DNA of 64,000 bases from Brucella gallinifaecis (GCF_006476605.1 NZ_ML636809.1:1-64000); one strand, 5' to 3'; shown: positions 51,071-61,094, counted from the first letter of the stretch. The notes: generated from the sequence alone by a model not told the origin. A program made the numbers and translations.

Positions 51071-51649
51071 ATGCGAACTGTTACTGGACTTTTTGATAGC
51101 TATTCCGCAGCTCAGGACGCGGTTGCACGCCTGGAAAGCGCGGGCTTCCCTTCAGACGATATCTCGATTGTCTCCCACCACGATGACAGAGAAAGCAATG
51201 CCGGCTCCGGAGCGGGTGTGGGTGCTGGCATCGGTGCCGCTGTGGGCGGTGCGGGCGGGCTTCTCGCTGGCTTAGGCATCATGGCTATTCCTGGCGTCGG
51301 GCCCGTGGTTGCTGCCGGTTGGCTCGCAGCTACCCTGACCGGTGCCGTTGGCGGCGCCGTGGTTGGCGGTGTGGCGGGTGGACTAATTGGTGCCCTCACC
51401 GAAAGCGGCGTGTCGGAAGAGGATGCGCATGTTTATGCTGAAAGTGTGCGTCGTGGTGGCTCGCTTGTGACTGCGCGTGTCGCCGACGAGCGCTATGCGG
51501 AAGCTGACGCCATCCTGGCCGGGACCAACAGAGTGGATGTCGCGACGCGTCGCAAGCTTTATACCGAGGAAGGCTGGCAGTGTTTTGACGCCGATGCTGA
51601 TCCTTACACGCCCGAGGAAGTCGAGCGCGAACGCCGTCGTTACCTGTAA
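51071..51649 (+). CDS. General stress protein 17M-like, paralogue 2, with glycine zipper
   Basis: 192 residues. N-terminal domain TVTGLFDSYSAAQDAVARLE, then a long glycine/alanine hairpin (GAGVGAGIGAAVGGAGGLLA ... VGGAVVGGVAGGLIGAL) that could insert into membranes, then EEDAHVYAESVRRGGSLVTA and the tail EEVERERRRYL. Same plan as the protein at 40598, whose middle segment is shorter. Function unknown; likely stress-induced. Confidence 0.8.
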   Translation: MRTVTGLFDSYSAAQDAVARLESAGFPSDDISIVSHHDDRESNAGSGAGVGAGIGAAVGGAGGLLAGLGIMAIPGVGPVVAAGWLAATLTGAVGGAVVGGVAGGLIGALTESGVSEEDAHVYAESVRRGGSLVTARVADERYAEADAILAGTNRVDVATRRKLYTEEGWQCFDADADPYTPEEVERERRRYL

Positions 51650-51655
51650 ATGAGA

Positions 51656-51680
51656 AAGCGGGCGAAAGCCCGCTTTTTTG
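51656..51680 (+). terminator. Rho-independent terminator
   Basis: AGCGGGC, GAAA, GCCCGCT, then six T bases, directly after the 17M-like gene. Confidence 0.9.
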
Positions 51681-51738
51681 CTATTTGGAAGAAACGAATT
51701 GAATTTCCATTTCTTCCTCATTCGCAAAGGAAGAGAAA

Positions 51739-52632
51739 ATGTCTGATAATCCGACACTCCAGGATCCACGTAGCCTTTATCCGGCCCCACCGTTTCCCCA
51801 GCAACGCCAGGCAAGACCCGGCATTGCTGAAAAGATGTTGCCCGAACCCGATCACGGTGAACAATCCTATCAGGGTCACAATCGATTGGAGGGGCGGCGC
51901 GCACTGATCACCGGCGGCGATTCCGGCATCGGGCGAGCTGCAGCGATCGCTTTTGCCCGCGAAGGAGCCGATGTGGCAATTTCCTACTTGCCGGAGGAAG
52001 AAGAGGATGCGCAGTCGGTCATCGCTTTGATCCGCGCTGAAGGCCGCAAAGCGGTTGCCCTGCCCGGTGACATCAGTGACGAAGTCTGGTGCCGCGAAAT
52101 GGTCGCACAGGCGGCGCATCAACTCGACGGGCTCGACATACTGGTTATCAACGCCGGCCGGCAGCAGTTCCGTGAAGAGATTTTCGAGCTCACCAGCGCG
52201 GATTTCGACAGAACCATGAAGACCAATCTTTACGCGCTGCATTGGATCGCTCAAACGGCAGAACCATTGCTGCCGGCCGGTGCAGCGGTGATCACAACCG
52301 CCTCCATACAGGCATACCAGCCTTCGGAAATCCTGCTGGATTATGCCACGACCAAGGCCGGTATCGTTGCTTATACCAAAGCCCTGGCCAAACAATTCAT
52401 CAAAAAGGGCATTCGTGTGAATGCGGTGGCTCCCGGACCCGTCTGGACGGTGCTGCAGCCTTCTGGCGGGCAACCCGATGAGAAGGTCGTTCATTTTGGT
52501 GAGAACAGCGATTTCGGTCGACCGGGTCAACCCGTCGAACTGGCCCCCATCTATGTATTGCTTGCTTCCAATGAAGCAAGCTTCATCAATGGAGAAGTCT
52601 ATGGCGCCACGGGCGGCAAGGGCATCGGCTAA
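51739..52632 (+). CDS. SDR-family oxidoreductase (YghA/GspA39-like general stress dehydrogenase)
   Basis: 297 residues. After a proline-rich lead (LYPAPPFPQQRQARPGIAEK), a Rossmann fold with TGGDSGIGRAAAIAFAREGA, NAG in VINAGRQQF, the catalytic Ser in TTASIQAYQPS and YxxxK in YATTKAG, ending NGEVYGATGGKGIG. Members with this N-terminal tail (general stress protein 39, YghA) are NAD(P)-dependent aldehyde/alcohol dehydrogenases induced by stress. The terminator at 52676 closes the unit. I saw no EcfG box of its own. Confidence 0.88.
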   Translation: MSDNPTLQDPRSLYPAPPFPQQRQARPGIAEKMLPEPDHGEQSYQGHNRLEGRRALITGGDSGIGRAAAIAFAREGADVAISYLPEEEEDAQSVIALIRAEGRKAVALPGDISDEVWCREMVAQAAHQLDGLDILVINAGRQQFREEIFELTSADFDRTMKTNLYALHWIAQTAEPLLPAGAAVITTASIQAYQPSEILLDYATTKAGIVAYTKALAKQFIKKGIRVNAVAPGPVWTVLQPSGGQPDEKVVHFGENSDFGRPGQPVELAPIYVLLASNEASFINGEVYGATGGKGIG

Positions 52633-52994
52633 ATTCTGCCTCCCGGGTTTTCAGATGACTATCCACTATCACAACAAGGGTGCCGGTCGGCACCCTTTTT
52701 CCCGGTATGTCCAACCAGTCAACGGCATGGCGGGAACCAATAGTTATATCCGCCGTTGCCATCCGTCATGACTTTGCAGGCAGGCAAGTTCTGCAAAGCA
52801 GAAATGGCGCCCTCTTCTACCTGGCGACAGCGGATAGCGAACAACAGTCGATGCACAACCCACTCTCTGGCTCATTCGCTGGCCCGATCGCGCTGGCCCC
52901 GATTGGCGTTGTCTCCGAAGGCTGTGGGCTCACCGCAAGCATCATGCAAAGCGCTGATCACCGCTCCATTGCGGGCCTTGTTCGCCGTCAACCC
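52633..52994. other. Intergenic stretch behind the SDR gene
   Basis: Contains the SDR terminator; the frames that cross it are unsupported shadows. Confidence 0.45.
52676..52701 (+). terminator. Rho-independent terminator of the SDR gene
   Basis: AGGGTGCCG, GT, CGGCACCCT followed by TTTTTC. Confidence 0.9.
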
Positions 52995-54158
52995 TCAGCC
53001 ATTGGGTCTCATCACAACCTTGATGCAGCCATCCTGTTTGTCGCGAAACCTTTTATAGGCCTCAGGACCGTCTTCAAGGCCCAGGCGGTCGGTGATCAAA
53101 AAGGATGGGTCGATCTTCCCCTCTATGATCAATTGCAACAATGGCTCAAGATAGCGCTGCACATGGGTTTGTCCGGTCTTCAAGGTAAGACCCTTGCCCA
53201 CCACTGCCCCCAGCGCCGTCGGAACTGCAGACCCCACGAATACGCCGGGGATCGACACAACGCCACCCGGACGACAAGCGAGAATTGCCTGGTTAAGGGC
53301 ATAGGGCCGTTCACTGGCAGTAAGGCTTGATTGCAGGGCTTCGATCACCCCGCCCGCTCCATGACTTTCCATGCCCACTGCTTCGATCACCGCATCCGGT
53401 CCCTGACCGTTGGTCAGATCGATAATCTGCTGCTGAAGCTCCTCATCTGTGTAATCCAACACGTCTGCTCCTGCCTGCCGAGCCAAAGCGAGACGTTCTG
53501 GAATGGTATCAATCGCTATGACTTTCTCCGCACCCAATAAAAAGGCCGACTTGATTGCAAAGAGGCCGACTGGACCACAACCAAAAACCACCACGCTCTG
53601 TCCGGGCCGAATGTCGCAATTCTCCGCCGCCATATATCCGGTTGGAAAAATATCTGACAAAAAGAGGACCTGGTCATCGCTGAGCCCGTCCGGTATCACG
53701 ACCGAGCCGACATCGGCGAAAGGCACCCTGAGATACTGCGCCTGCCCACCTGGGAAACGTCCGTAAAGCTCGGAATAACCAAAGAGACCCGCCGTTGGAT
53801 AACCGATCTGCTCAGCCTGCAAGGCAGCTTTTGGATTCGAGCGCTCACAGAGCGAAAAAAGACCACGGCTGCACATTCGGCACCCACCGCACGAAATCGT
53901 AAAAGGCACAACAATGCGGTCGCCCACCTTCAACTTGCGGCTTCCTTTGCCGACCTCCACCACCTCGCCCATGGTCTCATGGCCCATAATATCGCCGGCA
54001 TGCATCCCTGGCACAAAGCCACCATAAAGATGCAGATCAGAGCCGCAGATGGCACAGCTTGTCACCTTGATGATCGCATCGCGCTCATCCTGGATGATTG
54101 GATCGTCGACTTCCTCACAACGTATGTCGCCAGTACCGTGCCACGTTAACGCCTTCAT
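52995..54158 (-). CDS. Zinc-dependent alcohol/formaldehyde dehydrogenase-like protein
   Basis: 387 residues from ATG 54158 (MKALTWHGTGDIRCEEVDDP) after GGGAGAAGAC. Catalytic zinc ligands in CAICGSDLHLYGG and GHETMGEV; structural zinc cysteines in CGGCRMCSRGLFSLC; coenzyme motif VVVFGCGPVGLFAIKSAFLL. The long middle insertion and GVIEALQSSLT segment match glutathione-independent formaldehyde dehydrogenase-type proteins, common in stress clusters. The substrate is unproven. Confidence 0.88.
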   Translation of the reverse strand: MKALTWHGTGDIRCEEVDDPIIQDERDAIIKVTSCAICGSDLHLYGGFVPGMHAGDIMGHETMGEVVEVGKGSRKLKVGDRIVVPFTISCGGCRMCSRGLFSLCERSNPKAALQAEQIGYPTAGLFGYSELYGRFPGGQAQYLRVPFADVGSVVIPDGLSDDQVLFLSDIFPTGYMAAENCDIRPGQSVVVFGCGPVGLFAIKSAFLLGAEKVIAIDTIPERLALARQAGADVLDYTDEELQQQIIDLTNGQGPDAVIEAVGMESHGAGGVIEALQSSLTASERPYALNQAILACRPGGVVSIPGVFVGSAVPTALGAVVGKGLTLKTGQTHVQRYLEPLLQLIIEGKIDPSFLITDRLGLEDGPEAYKRFRDKQDGCIKVVMRPNG

Positions 54159-54264
54159 TGTCTTCTCCCTGTTTGCAACTGCGAGCATGCCCGCCAACGA
54201 GATGGCTGACTGGACGCCGGGTTTCCGTTCCCATTGTTGTCATTGTTCTCATTTTCATCCCCCG

Positions 54265-54289
54265 AACTCGTCCGCGCGGGAACTGTTCC
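54265..54289 (-). promoter_or_regulatory. EcfG-type promoter of the zinc dehydrogenase gene
   Basis: Minus strand GGAAC, 16-base spacer, AGTT, 107 bases before the ATG at 54158. Confidence 0.45.
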
Positions 54290-54330
54290 ATTTGCACAGG
54301 TTTTTCGTTGGGTGGTTTCGCAAAGCAAAG

Positions 54331-54355
54331 GGAACAAGTGCTTGCCAGCCGGGTT
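54331..54355 (+). promoter_or_regulatory. EcfG-type promoter of the 54392 gene
   Basis: GGAAC, 16-base spacer, GGTT, 37 bases before the ATG. Confidence 0.6.
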
Positions 54356-54391
54356 CGGCCATCAAGGCATCACGCCAAAAAGGAGTGTCCC

Positions 54392-54784
54392 ATGCGATAT
54401 CGAGATATCAACCCACCCAATGAGTGGGGCGAAGCACCAGATCAAGGCATTGCCGTCACACCCTTGACCGAAATGTACCTATTTGCCCTGCTTCCCCAGC
54501 AAGGAGCCGAAGCACAGGATCGAGCCCCGATTTCAGGCGGGCGGCTGGTCGCGGCTGCCTCTGCCGCCGATGCTAGACTGGTCGCCGCCGCAACAGAGTT
54601 CATGCAGGAAACAGATCAGCAGCCAATGCCCAGCTTAAGCCATAGTTCAGCGTTTCGCGACGAAAAGCTCTACCGTGTCGAGCAAATCGACCAACGCCCC
54701 GTCGAAGCGGCTCGCGGTCTGATCGCAACCGAGTTTGATGAGCAATGCCAGTCATTTCTCTCGCTGCCCAACCCGCGTCGTTAG
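54392..54784 (+). CDS. 130-residue hypothetical stress-island protein
   Basis: ATG at 54392 after AAAAAGGAG. Opens MRYRDINPPNEWGEAPDQGI and contains a helical A/D-rich centre (RLVAAASAADARLVAAATEF). No signal peptide or membrane helix, no family recognised. The EcfG promoter and ribosome site are both good, so the gene is likely real. Confidence 0.6.
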   Translation: MRYRDINPPNEWGEAPDQGIAVTPLTEMYLFALLPQQGAEAQDRAPISGGRLVAAASAADARLVAAATEFMQETDQQPMPSLSHSSAFRDEKLYRVEQIDQRPVEAARGLIATEFDEQCQSFLSLPNPRR

Positions 54785-55057
54785 CTGCGAAAAAACCTAC
54801 ACGCGGTTGCGATTATTCACGCTGCCGCGGATTTAAGGAGCGCGGACCTATCATTGCTTCGCAATGTGTTTGGTGGCTTTGACGACCAAGCCAGCCCTAT
54901 AAGTGCGCACCCATCCTTCAACTCATATAGTCATCGTTGCGCAATGCATAAACCGCTCCCTCCTTAAGGAGGGTTCAATATAGGAGCTGCGTGGTGACGG
55001 CACCAAAATTTGTGCCTCCCGCCATCGTCAACGCGCGGGCGGAAGGCGCTCTGCTTA

Positions 55058-57163
55058 TCACAGTTTGACCGGAGTTTCCCGCGCCCAGACGCGCAATTTT
55101 GCGCAGGTCGCGTAGAAATTCTGGATCGCCTTCTCGTCTTCAAGCAAAATCAGCCCTTCATCCATATCTGGATCAATTCCGGCACGTTGCAGCAGCGGCA
55201 GGGCACCTTGCGTGAAAGCGATGTATTTGCAATGCGCAAAGGCATCCGACACGAAATCCCGCGCTGTCGCTTCACCGCATAAGCGCTCTGCAGCCTGTTC
55301 CGATAGCACGAGTGCGACTGCGTCAAACAGAACCGATGGACCGCCATCGACCATATAATCCGCAGCAATCAAGCTGCCATCCTCTGCCTCGACACCACCC
55401 ACCTGCGGGGCGACGACCTCGACCATGGCATCGCCGCCTGCAAACCGATCTCTAAGCGTGTTGAAGATTCCGGCATCACAGCCTGCGCCCACCAGAACGC
55501 CGAGTTTCCGTCCCGCGAAGCTCTCGGGGCCGTTTTTGATAATACTGAGCGCTGGCGAGGGCTCCAGATCCTGTCGCGGCCTAAGCGCGGTATCCGCAGC
55601 AGCGGGCAGCGCCTGAATACCAAGCTTATCAGCGACGTTGGTTGCCAGACCCTCATCAATGTTAAGCAGGTGTGAAACCATTCTTTCCCGGATCTTCACA
55701 TTCTCGCATCGACTTAATTCAAACGTCAGCGCGGCGGCGATATGATGCTGTTCCACTTCTGTCTGACTGATAAAAAACTGTCGTGCCTGACTGTAGTGAT
55801 CCGCGAAGCTTTCGGGACGCAGCCGAAGCTTTTCACCACGTTCCCCGGCCGGATAGGTCGTGAAACCTCCCTGCGGGTCTTCACGCGGCTCCTCCTGCCA
55901 TGAATTGGGCTGATAATTCACCCGCCCCACGGGATTTCGCATCGCCATGTGCCCATCCTGCTGAAAATGATGAAACGGACATTTGGGAGCGTTGATCGGC
56001 AGATGTGTGAAATTGGTGCTGCCAAGTCGTTTAAGTTGCGTGTCGAGATAGGAGAAGTTGCGCCCCTGAAGCAGGGGATCGTCTGAAAAATCGATACCCG
56101 AGGGCACGTTTTGCGTCATGAAGGCAACCTGTTCCGTCTCGGCAAAGAAGTTATCCGGCATGCGATCCAGAACCAATCGGCCGACCGGTATCGGGGCGAG
56201 AACCTCTTCAGGAATAATCTTGGTGGGATCCAGCACATCAAAATCAAAACTGTCGGCAAATTCCTGGTCGAAGACCTGCAGATTGAGTTCCCATTCCGGG
56301 AAATCTCCGGCTTGAATGGCGTTCCACAGATCGCGGCGATGAAAGTCCGGATCCGCCCCATTGATCTTGACGGCCTCGTTCCACAGCACCGATTGCAATC
56401 CGAGCATTGGCTTCCAGATGAATTTCACGAATTTGGGTTCGCCACTGGCATTGACCAGACGGAACGTGTGGACCCCAAATCCTTCCATGAACCGGAAAGA
56501 GCGCGGTAAGGCGCGGTCAGACATCACCCACATGATCATATGCATGGATTCCGGCGTGAGGCTGATGAAATCCCAAAAATTGTCATGCGCGGATTGCGCT
56601 TGCGGGAAACCGCGATCCGGCTCCGGCTTCACCGCGTGAATGATGTCCGGGAATTTGATCGCGTCCTGAATGAAGAAGACCGGTATATTGTTGCCGACAA
56701 GATCCCAGTTTCCTTCCTGGGTGTAGAATTTGACGGCGAAACCGCGCACGTCCCGCGCCAGATCAAACGATCCTTTTGAGCCCGCCACCGTGGAAAAGCG
56801 GACAAAAACCGGCGTTTTCTCGCCAGCACGCTGAAAAAGATCTGCCCGTGTATAGGCGGCCAGCGACGCATAATTCTCGAAATAGCCATGCGCGCCATAT
56901 CCCCGTGCATGAACCACGCGTTCGGGAATGCGCTCATGATCGAAATGAAAAATTTTCTCCCGAAAATGAAAATCCTCCATGAGAGCCGGGCCGCGCGACC
57001 CGATCTTGAGACTGTTCTGATCGTCGGCTATCGGTACGCCCTGGGCGGTGGTCAGCCGCGTCTTGCCCTCCTCGACAGTCTGATGAAGCTCTCCTCCCGC
57101 CCCTCTTTCAAGCTTCTGGTCGTGAATCGTGGCGGTTGCAGGCTGGCTTTTCTTGGCTGGCAT
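55058..57163 (-). CDS. katE: Large-subunit monofunctional catalase (HPII/KatE type)
   Basis: 701 residues after GGGAGAGAG. A disordered start, then the heme catalase core: catalytic His in [15 protein letters not shown], Asn in [20 protein letters not shown], and the proximal Tyr in [14 protein letters not shown]-terminal flavodoxin/DJ-1-like domain ([20 protein letters not shown]) marks the large-subunit clade. It detoxifies hydrogen peroxide, usually in stationary phase. An EcfG promoter lies 31 bases before the start. Confidence 0.95.
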   Translation of the reverse strand: MPAKKSQPATATIHDQKLERGAGGELHQTVEEGKTRLTTAQGVPIADDQNSLKIGSRGPALMEDFHFREKIFHFDHERIPERVVHARGYGAHGYFENYASLAAYTRADLFQRAGEKTPVFVRFSTVAGSKGSFDLARDVRGFAVKFYTQEGNWDLVGNNIPVFFIQDAIKFPDIIHAVKPEPDRGFPQAQSAHDNFWDFISLTPESMHMIMWVMSDRALPRSFRFMEGFGVHTFRLVNASGEPKFVKFIWKPMLGLQSVLWNEAVKINGADPDFHRRDLWNAIQAGDFPEWELNLQVFDQEFADSFDFDVLDPTKIIPEEVLAPIPVGRLVLDRMPDNFFAETEQVAFMTQNVPSGIDFSDDPLLQGRNFSYLDTQLKRLGSTNFTHLPINAPKCPFHHFQQDGHMAMRNPVGRVNYQPNSWQEEPREDPQGGFTTYPAGERGEKLRLRPESFADHYSQARQFFISQTEVEQHHIAAALTFELSRCENVKIRERMVSHLLNIDEGLATNVADKLGIQALPAAADTALRPRQDLEPSPALSIIKNGPESFAGRKLGVLVGAGCDAGIFNTLRDRFAGGDAMVEVVAPQVGGVEAEDGSLIAADYMVDGGPSVLFDAVALVLSEQAAERLCGEATARDFVSDAFAHCKYIAFTQGALPLLQRAGIDPDMDEGLILLEDEKAIQNFYATCAKLRVWARETPVKL

Positions 57164-57193
57164 TCGCTCTCTCCCTTCAAGAACTGCGCTCCT

Positions 57194-57218
57194 AACCCGC
57201 CGATTGGTTCAAGGTTCC
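57194..57218 (-). promoter_or_regulatory. EcfG-type promoter of the catalase gene
   Basis: Minus strand GGAAC, 16-base spacer, GGTT, 31 bases before the ATG. Confidence 0.65.
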
Positions 57219-57322
57219 CTAACCTTCAAGCCAAAGCTGCTTTTCGTTGTCATATCCTACCTAGCCAGGAGGTTCAGCGGACATCTCATCCCAAATTGCG
57301 ACCAATGCAGTGGAGGGAGCGC

Positions 57323-57347
57323 GAAACATTTTGCAGTTGCTGTGGTT
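57323..57347 (+). promoter_or_regulatory. EcfG-type promoter (variant) of the flavodoxin-like gene
   Basis: GAAAC, 16-base spacer, GGTT, 118 bases before the ATG at 57465. Confidence 0.4.
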
Positions 57348-57464
57348 AGGTCAACCGCGACAATGCCGATCCATAACCGGTCAATAGCGGCGGTATGGCC
57401 GCCCCCCGACACCAAGAAACAGTCCGGTGCGCCCGGTGCTGGTGTAGACAATAAAGGAATAATC

Positions 57465-58091
57465 ATGAGCAGCCGATCACAGAAGCCGTTGAAAGCTCTC
57501 GCTCTCAACGCGACATTGAAAACGTCTGACAAGCAGTCCTCGACAAAAAAGCTGTTATCCTATGTCGAAACTGAGCTTCATCCGTTTGGTGTGGAAACCG
57601 AGCATGTGCTTCTGACAGATTTTACCATTGCGTCTGGCGTCAGCTCGGATGAAGGTGGGGATGATCAATGGCCCGAGCTGCGACAGAAAATCGTCGAAGC
57701 CGATATTATTCTGATCGGCACGCCGATCTGGCTCGGCCAACCATCCAGCGTCTGCAAACGCGCTTTGGAACGTATGGACGCGTTTTTATCGGAAGCCGAT
57801 GACAGAAACCGCATGCCCTCCTACGGACGCGTCGCGGCTGTCGTTGTGGTAGGAAACGAGGACGGAGCGCATCATGTTTCGGCCGAGCTTTTTCAGGCGC
57901 TCAATGATGTTGGCTTCACATTGCCTGCCAACGCCGTCACCTACTGGGTGGGCGAGGCCATGCAGTCCACCAACTTTATCGATCTCGACGAGATCCCCGA
58001 AGCCGTTGTGACCGCCACTAGGCTGCTGGCAGCCAATTGTGTTCACCTGGCTGCATGTTTGCGAGACGAGCCCTACCCGGGCTTCACGTGA
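57465..58091 (+). CDS. Flavodoxin-like / NADPH-dependent FMN reductase family protein
   Basis: 208 residues from ATG 57465 after AAAGGAATAATC. PLKALALNATLKTSDKQSST is the FMN-phosphate loop, followed by ADIILIGTPIWLGQPSSVCK (second FMN-contacting loop) and GRVAAVVVVGNEDGAHHVSA. The quinone or azo reductase-type role is plausible in oxidative stress next to catalase; the electron donor is unknown. Confidence 0.82.
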   Translation: MSSRSQKPLKALALNATLKTSDKQSSTKKLLSYVETELHPFGVETEHVLLTDFTIASGVSSDEGGDDQWPELRQKIVEADIILIGTPIWLGQPSSVCKRALERMDAFLSEADDRNRMPSYGRVAAVVVVGNEDGAHHVSAELFQALNDVGFTLPANAVTYWVGEAMQSTNFIDLDEIPEAVVTATRLLAANCVHLAACLRDEPYPGFT

Positions 58092-58156
58092 TACAGGGGC
58101 GAAACTCCGATAGCCGCTTTCTTAGCCGGAACGCGATGTTGGGATGGCCGTAACCA

Positions 58157-58726
58157 TCACGTCAGTCTGCGGGCAGGCGGGCGGCTGACATAAGGACTTC
58201 CTGAAAGCCAAAACCGCCAGGCAACGTCCTGCGCGCGGCTGATCCCGATGCGAGGGCCTGTTTCAATGCGTGGATCCGCCTGTGAAGCGATCAGTTCGAA
58301 CGGCTGATCAAAAAGTGGCGCGCCGTCAAGCTCAGCGGTAACCCCCATCGCCTGGGCAAGTTTCGCAGGTCCTGAGCCCAAAGCCAACTCATTGCTGGTC
58401 CCTCTTCTTTGTTGCATGAAAGCAAGACCCTTGGCGGGTGCTAGCGCTCGCAACAAGACAGCAGAACCATCCAGGCAGACAAAGTTCAAACACCAATGCA
58501 GACCGTATATTCGGTAGACATAAGCATGGCCAGGAGGTCCGAACATCGAACGATTTCTTCGGGATGGGCCTTTGAAGCTGTGGGAGGCGGGATCCATCCG
58601 GTTATAGGCTTCGGTCTCCACAATCATGCCCCCAACTCCCTCAAGCGTTAGCCCCCAGCCGATGAGCTGCGGTGCCACTACACTCGCATCGCGGGCAAAG
58701 AAAGATTGAAGATCATTATTTTTCAA
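58157..58726 (-). CDS. DNA-3-methyladenine glycosylase (Mpg/AAG family)
   Basis: 189 residues. Family blocks: MIVETEAYNRMDPASHSFKG (active-site Glu), RNRSMFGPPGHAYVYRIYG, LHWCLNFVC and GSGPAKLAQAMGV. It removes alkylated or deaminated purines to start base excision repair. The likely EcfG promoter upstream fits a DNA-protection role together with Ku and LigD. Confidence 0.92.
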   Translation of the reverse strand: MKNNDLQSFFARDASVVAPQLIGWGLTLEGVGGMIVETEAYNRMDPASHSFKGPSRRNRSMFGPPGHAYVYRIYGLHWCLNFVCLDGSAVLLRALAPAKGLAFMQQRRGTSNELALGSGPAKLAQAMGVTAELDGAPLFDQPFELIASQADPRIETGPRIGISRAQDVAWRFWLSGSPYVSRPPARRLT

Positions 58727-58804
58727 TTGGGAACATCTCCCTAAAGCCGGCGGCGTTCCGTCTTAAGTTGGCGCGACGGGATTGCACGTTCCCGGCAAAA
58801 CATC

Positions 58805-58829
58805 AACTGTTCCGACGCTTCCTTGTTCC
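58805..58829 (-). promoter_or_regulatory. EcfG-type promoter of the glycosylase gene
   Basis: Minus strand GGAAC, 16-base spacer, AGTT, about 80 bases before the ATG. Confidence 0.45.
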
Positions 58830-59129
58830 CTGGCTGCTGACCCTATCGCCCCCTCTGCCGAACCGCAATGGCGCACATTTTCTCATCGGTCGAGAAATTT
58901 GCCTGTCAATTGGAGCGGTAGTCAAACGGGCTTGCGCGCCAATTCGCTGCAGGAAAGTTTTTGAACGCCAAAGCGGAAGCGCGGCAATTGTGAATATGCG
59001 CAATGAAAACTCTCCCAAAAGCCAAGGGTTTATCTTCGCGCTTCCGCAGCCCGCGCACGATCCAGATCGTAAGCCACGCGACCAAGGTCGCTCATTGCCG
59101 ATGTCATGCGCATCGCGGGTTCATGTCGG

Positions 59130-59154
59130 GGAACAAAGCTGTTTCGCAGTGGTT
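59130..59154 (+). promoter_or_regulatory. EcfG-type promoter of the divergent DUF892 gene
   Basis: GGAAC, 16-base spacer, GGTT, 32 bases before the ATG at 59186. Confidence 0.65.
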
Positions 59155-59185
59155 GGGGGCATGTTCCACAAGAGGAGATTTAGAC

Positions 59186-59695
59186 ATGACAGAAGCAAAA
59201 GAATGGCTCGTGCAGTGGCTGCGTGACGCCCATGCCATGGAGGAACAGGCGGAGACAATGATGAATGGCCTCTTGTCCCGGATTGAGAACTATCCGGTGC
59301 TGGCCGAACGCATTCAACAGCATGTCGAGGAGACCAAAAGACAAGCTTCGCGTCTTGATCAATGCCTTAAGATTCTCGGCGAGGATTCCTCGGCGCTTAA
59401 GGATGCGGGTGGTAAGATGATGGCGATGGCACAATCGCTGAGCGGGGTATTTGCAGGCGACGAAATATTGAAAGGTTCTCTTGCCAGCTATTCGTTCGAG
59501 AACATGGAGATCGCCTCCTACCGTATTCTGATTTCGGCAGCCACCTTTCTCGGTGAATCCGACATCGCGCGGCTTTGTGAGGAAAGCCTTCGAGAAGAAC
59601 AGCAAATGGCGAAATGGCTTGAAGATCATCTCGATGAGACGACGCAGATGTTCCTCAACCGCAGCCTACACGAAGGCGTTTCCGAAAAGCGATGA
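59186..59695 (+). CDS. Ferritin-like DUF892-related protein, divergent member
   Basis: 169 residues after AGAGGAGATT. Four helices: WLRDAHAMEEQAETMMNGLL, HVEETKRQASRLDQCLKILG, SLASYSFENMEIASYRILIS, CEESLREEQQMAKWLEDHL. Carboxylates and histidines occupy ferritin-type positions, but the protein shares little sequence with the one at 39919. Probably binds iron or protects DNA; unproven. Followed by DUF3008 with the same direction. Confidence 0.8.
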   Translation: MTEAKEWLVQWLRDAHAMEEQAETMMNGLLSRIENYPVLAERIQQHVEETKRQASRLDQCLKILGEDSSALKDAGGKMMAMAQSLSGVFAGDEILKGSLASYSFENMEIASYRILISAATFLGESDIARLCEESLREEQQMAKWLEDHLDETTQMFLNRSLHEGVSEKR

Positions 59696-59838
59696 CCCCT
59701 GGCTCTGCGAAAGTGCGGTTGCAGGTCGTGCAACCGCATCGCGTCCAACAAGCCTGCGCAACACGCGGCACAGCCTGCATGAGATTTTAAACGCGATCTT
59801 TATTGGCAAATGATGAAAACATAATGGGAGTCTCAAAC

Positions 59839-60030
59839 ATGCCTGCCAAGTCAAAAGCGCAACAACAAGCAGCGGGTGCGGACCTTGCCGCAAAACGCGG
59901 AGACAAACCCAAAGCAGAGCTTCGGGGAGCCTCGAAACAAATGGAAAACACGATGAGTAAAAAAGAGCTCGAGGAACTCGCTTCAACCAAACACAAGGGC
60001 AAGCCTTCGCATAAGAAAAAGCAATCCTGA
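59839..60030 (+). CDS. DUF3008 family protein (paralogue 2)
   Basis: 63 residues, MPAKSKAQQQAAGADLAAKR then GASKQMENTMSKKELEELAS, nearly identical in plan to the gene at 24777. GGGAG ribosome site. Function unknown; probably in one transcript with the ferritin-like gene before it. Confidence 0.9.
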   Translation: MPAKSKAQQQAAGADLAAKRGDKPKAELRGASKQMENTMSKKELEELASTKHKGKPSHKKKQS

Positions 60031-60225
60031 TCGGGAACAGTCTGAAGGCATCCAGTTCAAATTATGCCCTAGGGATCAATTATCGATCAGTGTGTCTCGC
60101 GCTCCTACGCATTCGTTGAAGTTCGCCACGCTTAAATTGCCATAGGCCGTCGCCCGCCTTTCGTTGTAGGACGCATGGCGTGTGATTTATCGAAATGCTA
60201 ATCTATGTCCTGCTGTAAAGCGGGT

Positions 60226-60525
60226 TCATTTCTTGCTGTGTTTCACATTATATTCACGACATGCTTTGGCATCCTGTCCCGGCGCGCATATCCTTAGCTT
60301 TTCTGCCTTGCGTTGCGCATCTTCCTGTTGCTCCTGCGGAGATTTCGGCGCCGATTTGCTGTTGGGTGGAACAGGTTTAGCGCCCGTAGTGGAATTGTTG
60401 CCAGGGACCTCGGGTTCTTGTCCACTTGATTGATTGGGAAGGCCGGATTCTTCAGCCGATACGGCACTCGGCAGATGACACAGTGCCATGGTGAAGAGGA
60501 CCGCAGCAATGGTGGCAGGTTTCAT
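60226..60525 (-). CDS. Small secreted protein
   Basis: 99 residues: signal peptide MKPATIAAVLFTMALCHLPS with cleavage near VSA, then a proline/serine/glutamine-rich segment and a C-terminal stretch with two cysteines (LRICAPGQDAKACREYN) that may form a disulphide. GGAGTGAACC precedes the ATG. No family recognised; EcfG promoter upstream. Confidence 0.6.
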   Translation of the reverse strand: MKPATIAAVLFTMALCHLPSAVSAEESGLPNQSSGQEPEVPGNNSTTGAKPVPPNSKSAPKSPQEQQEDAQRKAEKLRICAPGQDAKACREYNVKHSKK

Positions 60526-60574
60526 GGTTCACTCCTTAGGCTGGGCTAGCCTTGACTGCGCTTGCTCCCCATCT

Positions 60575-60599
60575 AACATCCCAGCGGTTAGAATGTTCC
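60575..60599 (-). promoter_or_regulatory. EcfG-type promoter of the small secreted protein
   Basis: Minus strand GGAAC, 16-base spacer, TGTT, 50 bases before the ATG. Confidence 0.5.
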
Positions 60600-60673
60600 G
60601 CGCCGCTTCTGGCAACGATAATCATTTTGGGTATAGCCCAAGACCTCCAGCGTCGATGGATTGATCGTTCTCC

Positions 60674-61094
60674 TTATCGACAACGCGTGGGTTGAAGCCT
60701 TCTGCGGACAATGGTTGCGACAAAAAAATCATTGGCAGAGAACAGAGCCTCATGATGTTTTTCGCTTTGCCTTCCTCCGCTCACCTCAACATTTAACCAA
60801 ACGAGAAGGATGACTGCGACCCCGAGCACTGCAGACAGCACTATGGAAGCTGCATGAAGGCCGCTATCAAGCCGCGTGGAAAGCTTTGGCTTGCCAAATC
60901 TGTCTCGGCTCTGGATCATTTTAACACATTGAAACATCACCAGATAAGCAACCATTGCCAGAAGACCCGAGGTCCATGCAAAATCCTGCCCAAGCGTTGG
61001 ATTGCCCGGTACGCCCAGAATCTACGGCAACAGCAGCAAACCGCATAGACAAGCGGCGAAACTGGCAAAGTAGCGTCTGAAGAAGCGAGGAACC
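60674..61094 (-). pseudogene. Membrane protein gene with one in-frame stop
   Basis: Reading from ATG 61094: VPRFFRRYFASFAACLCGLL (signal/anchor helix), LLP, TAG, then ILGVPGNPTLGQDFAWTSGL and, in the same frame, LLAMVAYLVMFQCVKMIQSR, a second helix SIVLSAVLGVAVILLVWLNV and a polar end. A single stop splits an otherwise continuous frame of about 139 codons. The part from 60955 down could be translated alone from an internal ATG. No family recognised. Confidence 0.55.

Larger units (their letters stand above)
58727..59185. other. Divergent intergenic region
   Basis: Holds the putative stress promoters at 58805 (minus) and 59130 (plus); several other GGAAC words on the minus strand have no matching -10. 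No gene supported. Confidence 0.45.

Noticed and set aside
54958-54973. Palindrome CCCTCCTTAAGGAGGG downstream of the catalase gene
   Set aside because: No T-run for either strand and too little loop for a terminator; possibly an IS end, but nothing supports that.
60038-60062. GGAAC with AGTT at 15 bases
   Set aside because: No gene follows on that strand, and the spacer is short; probably chance.
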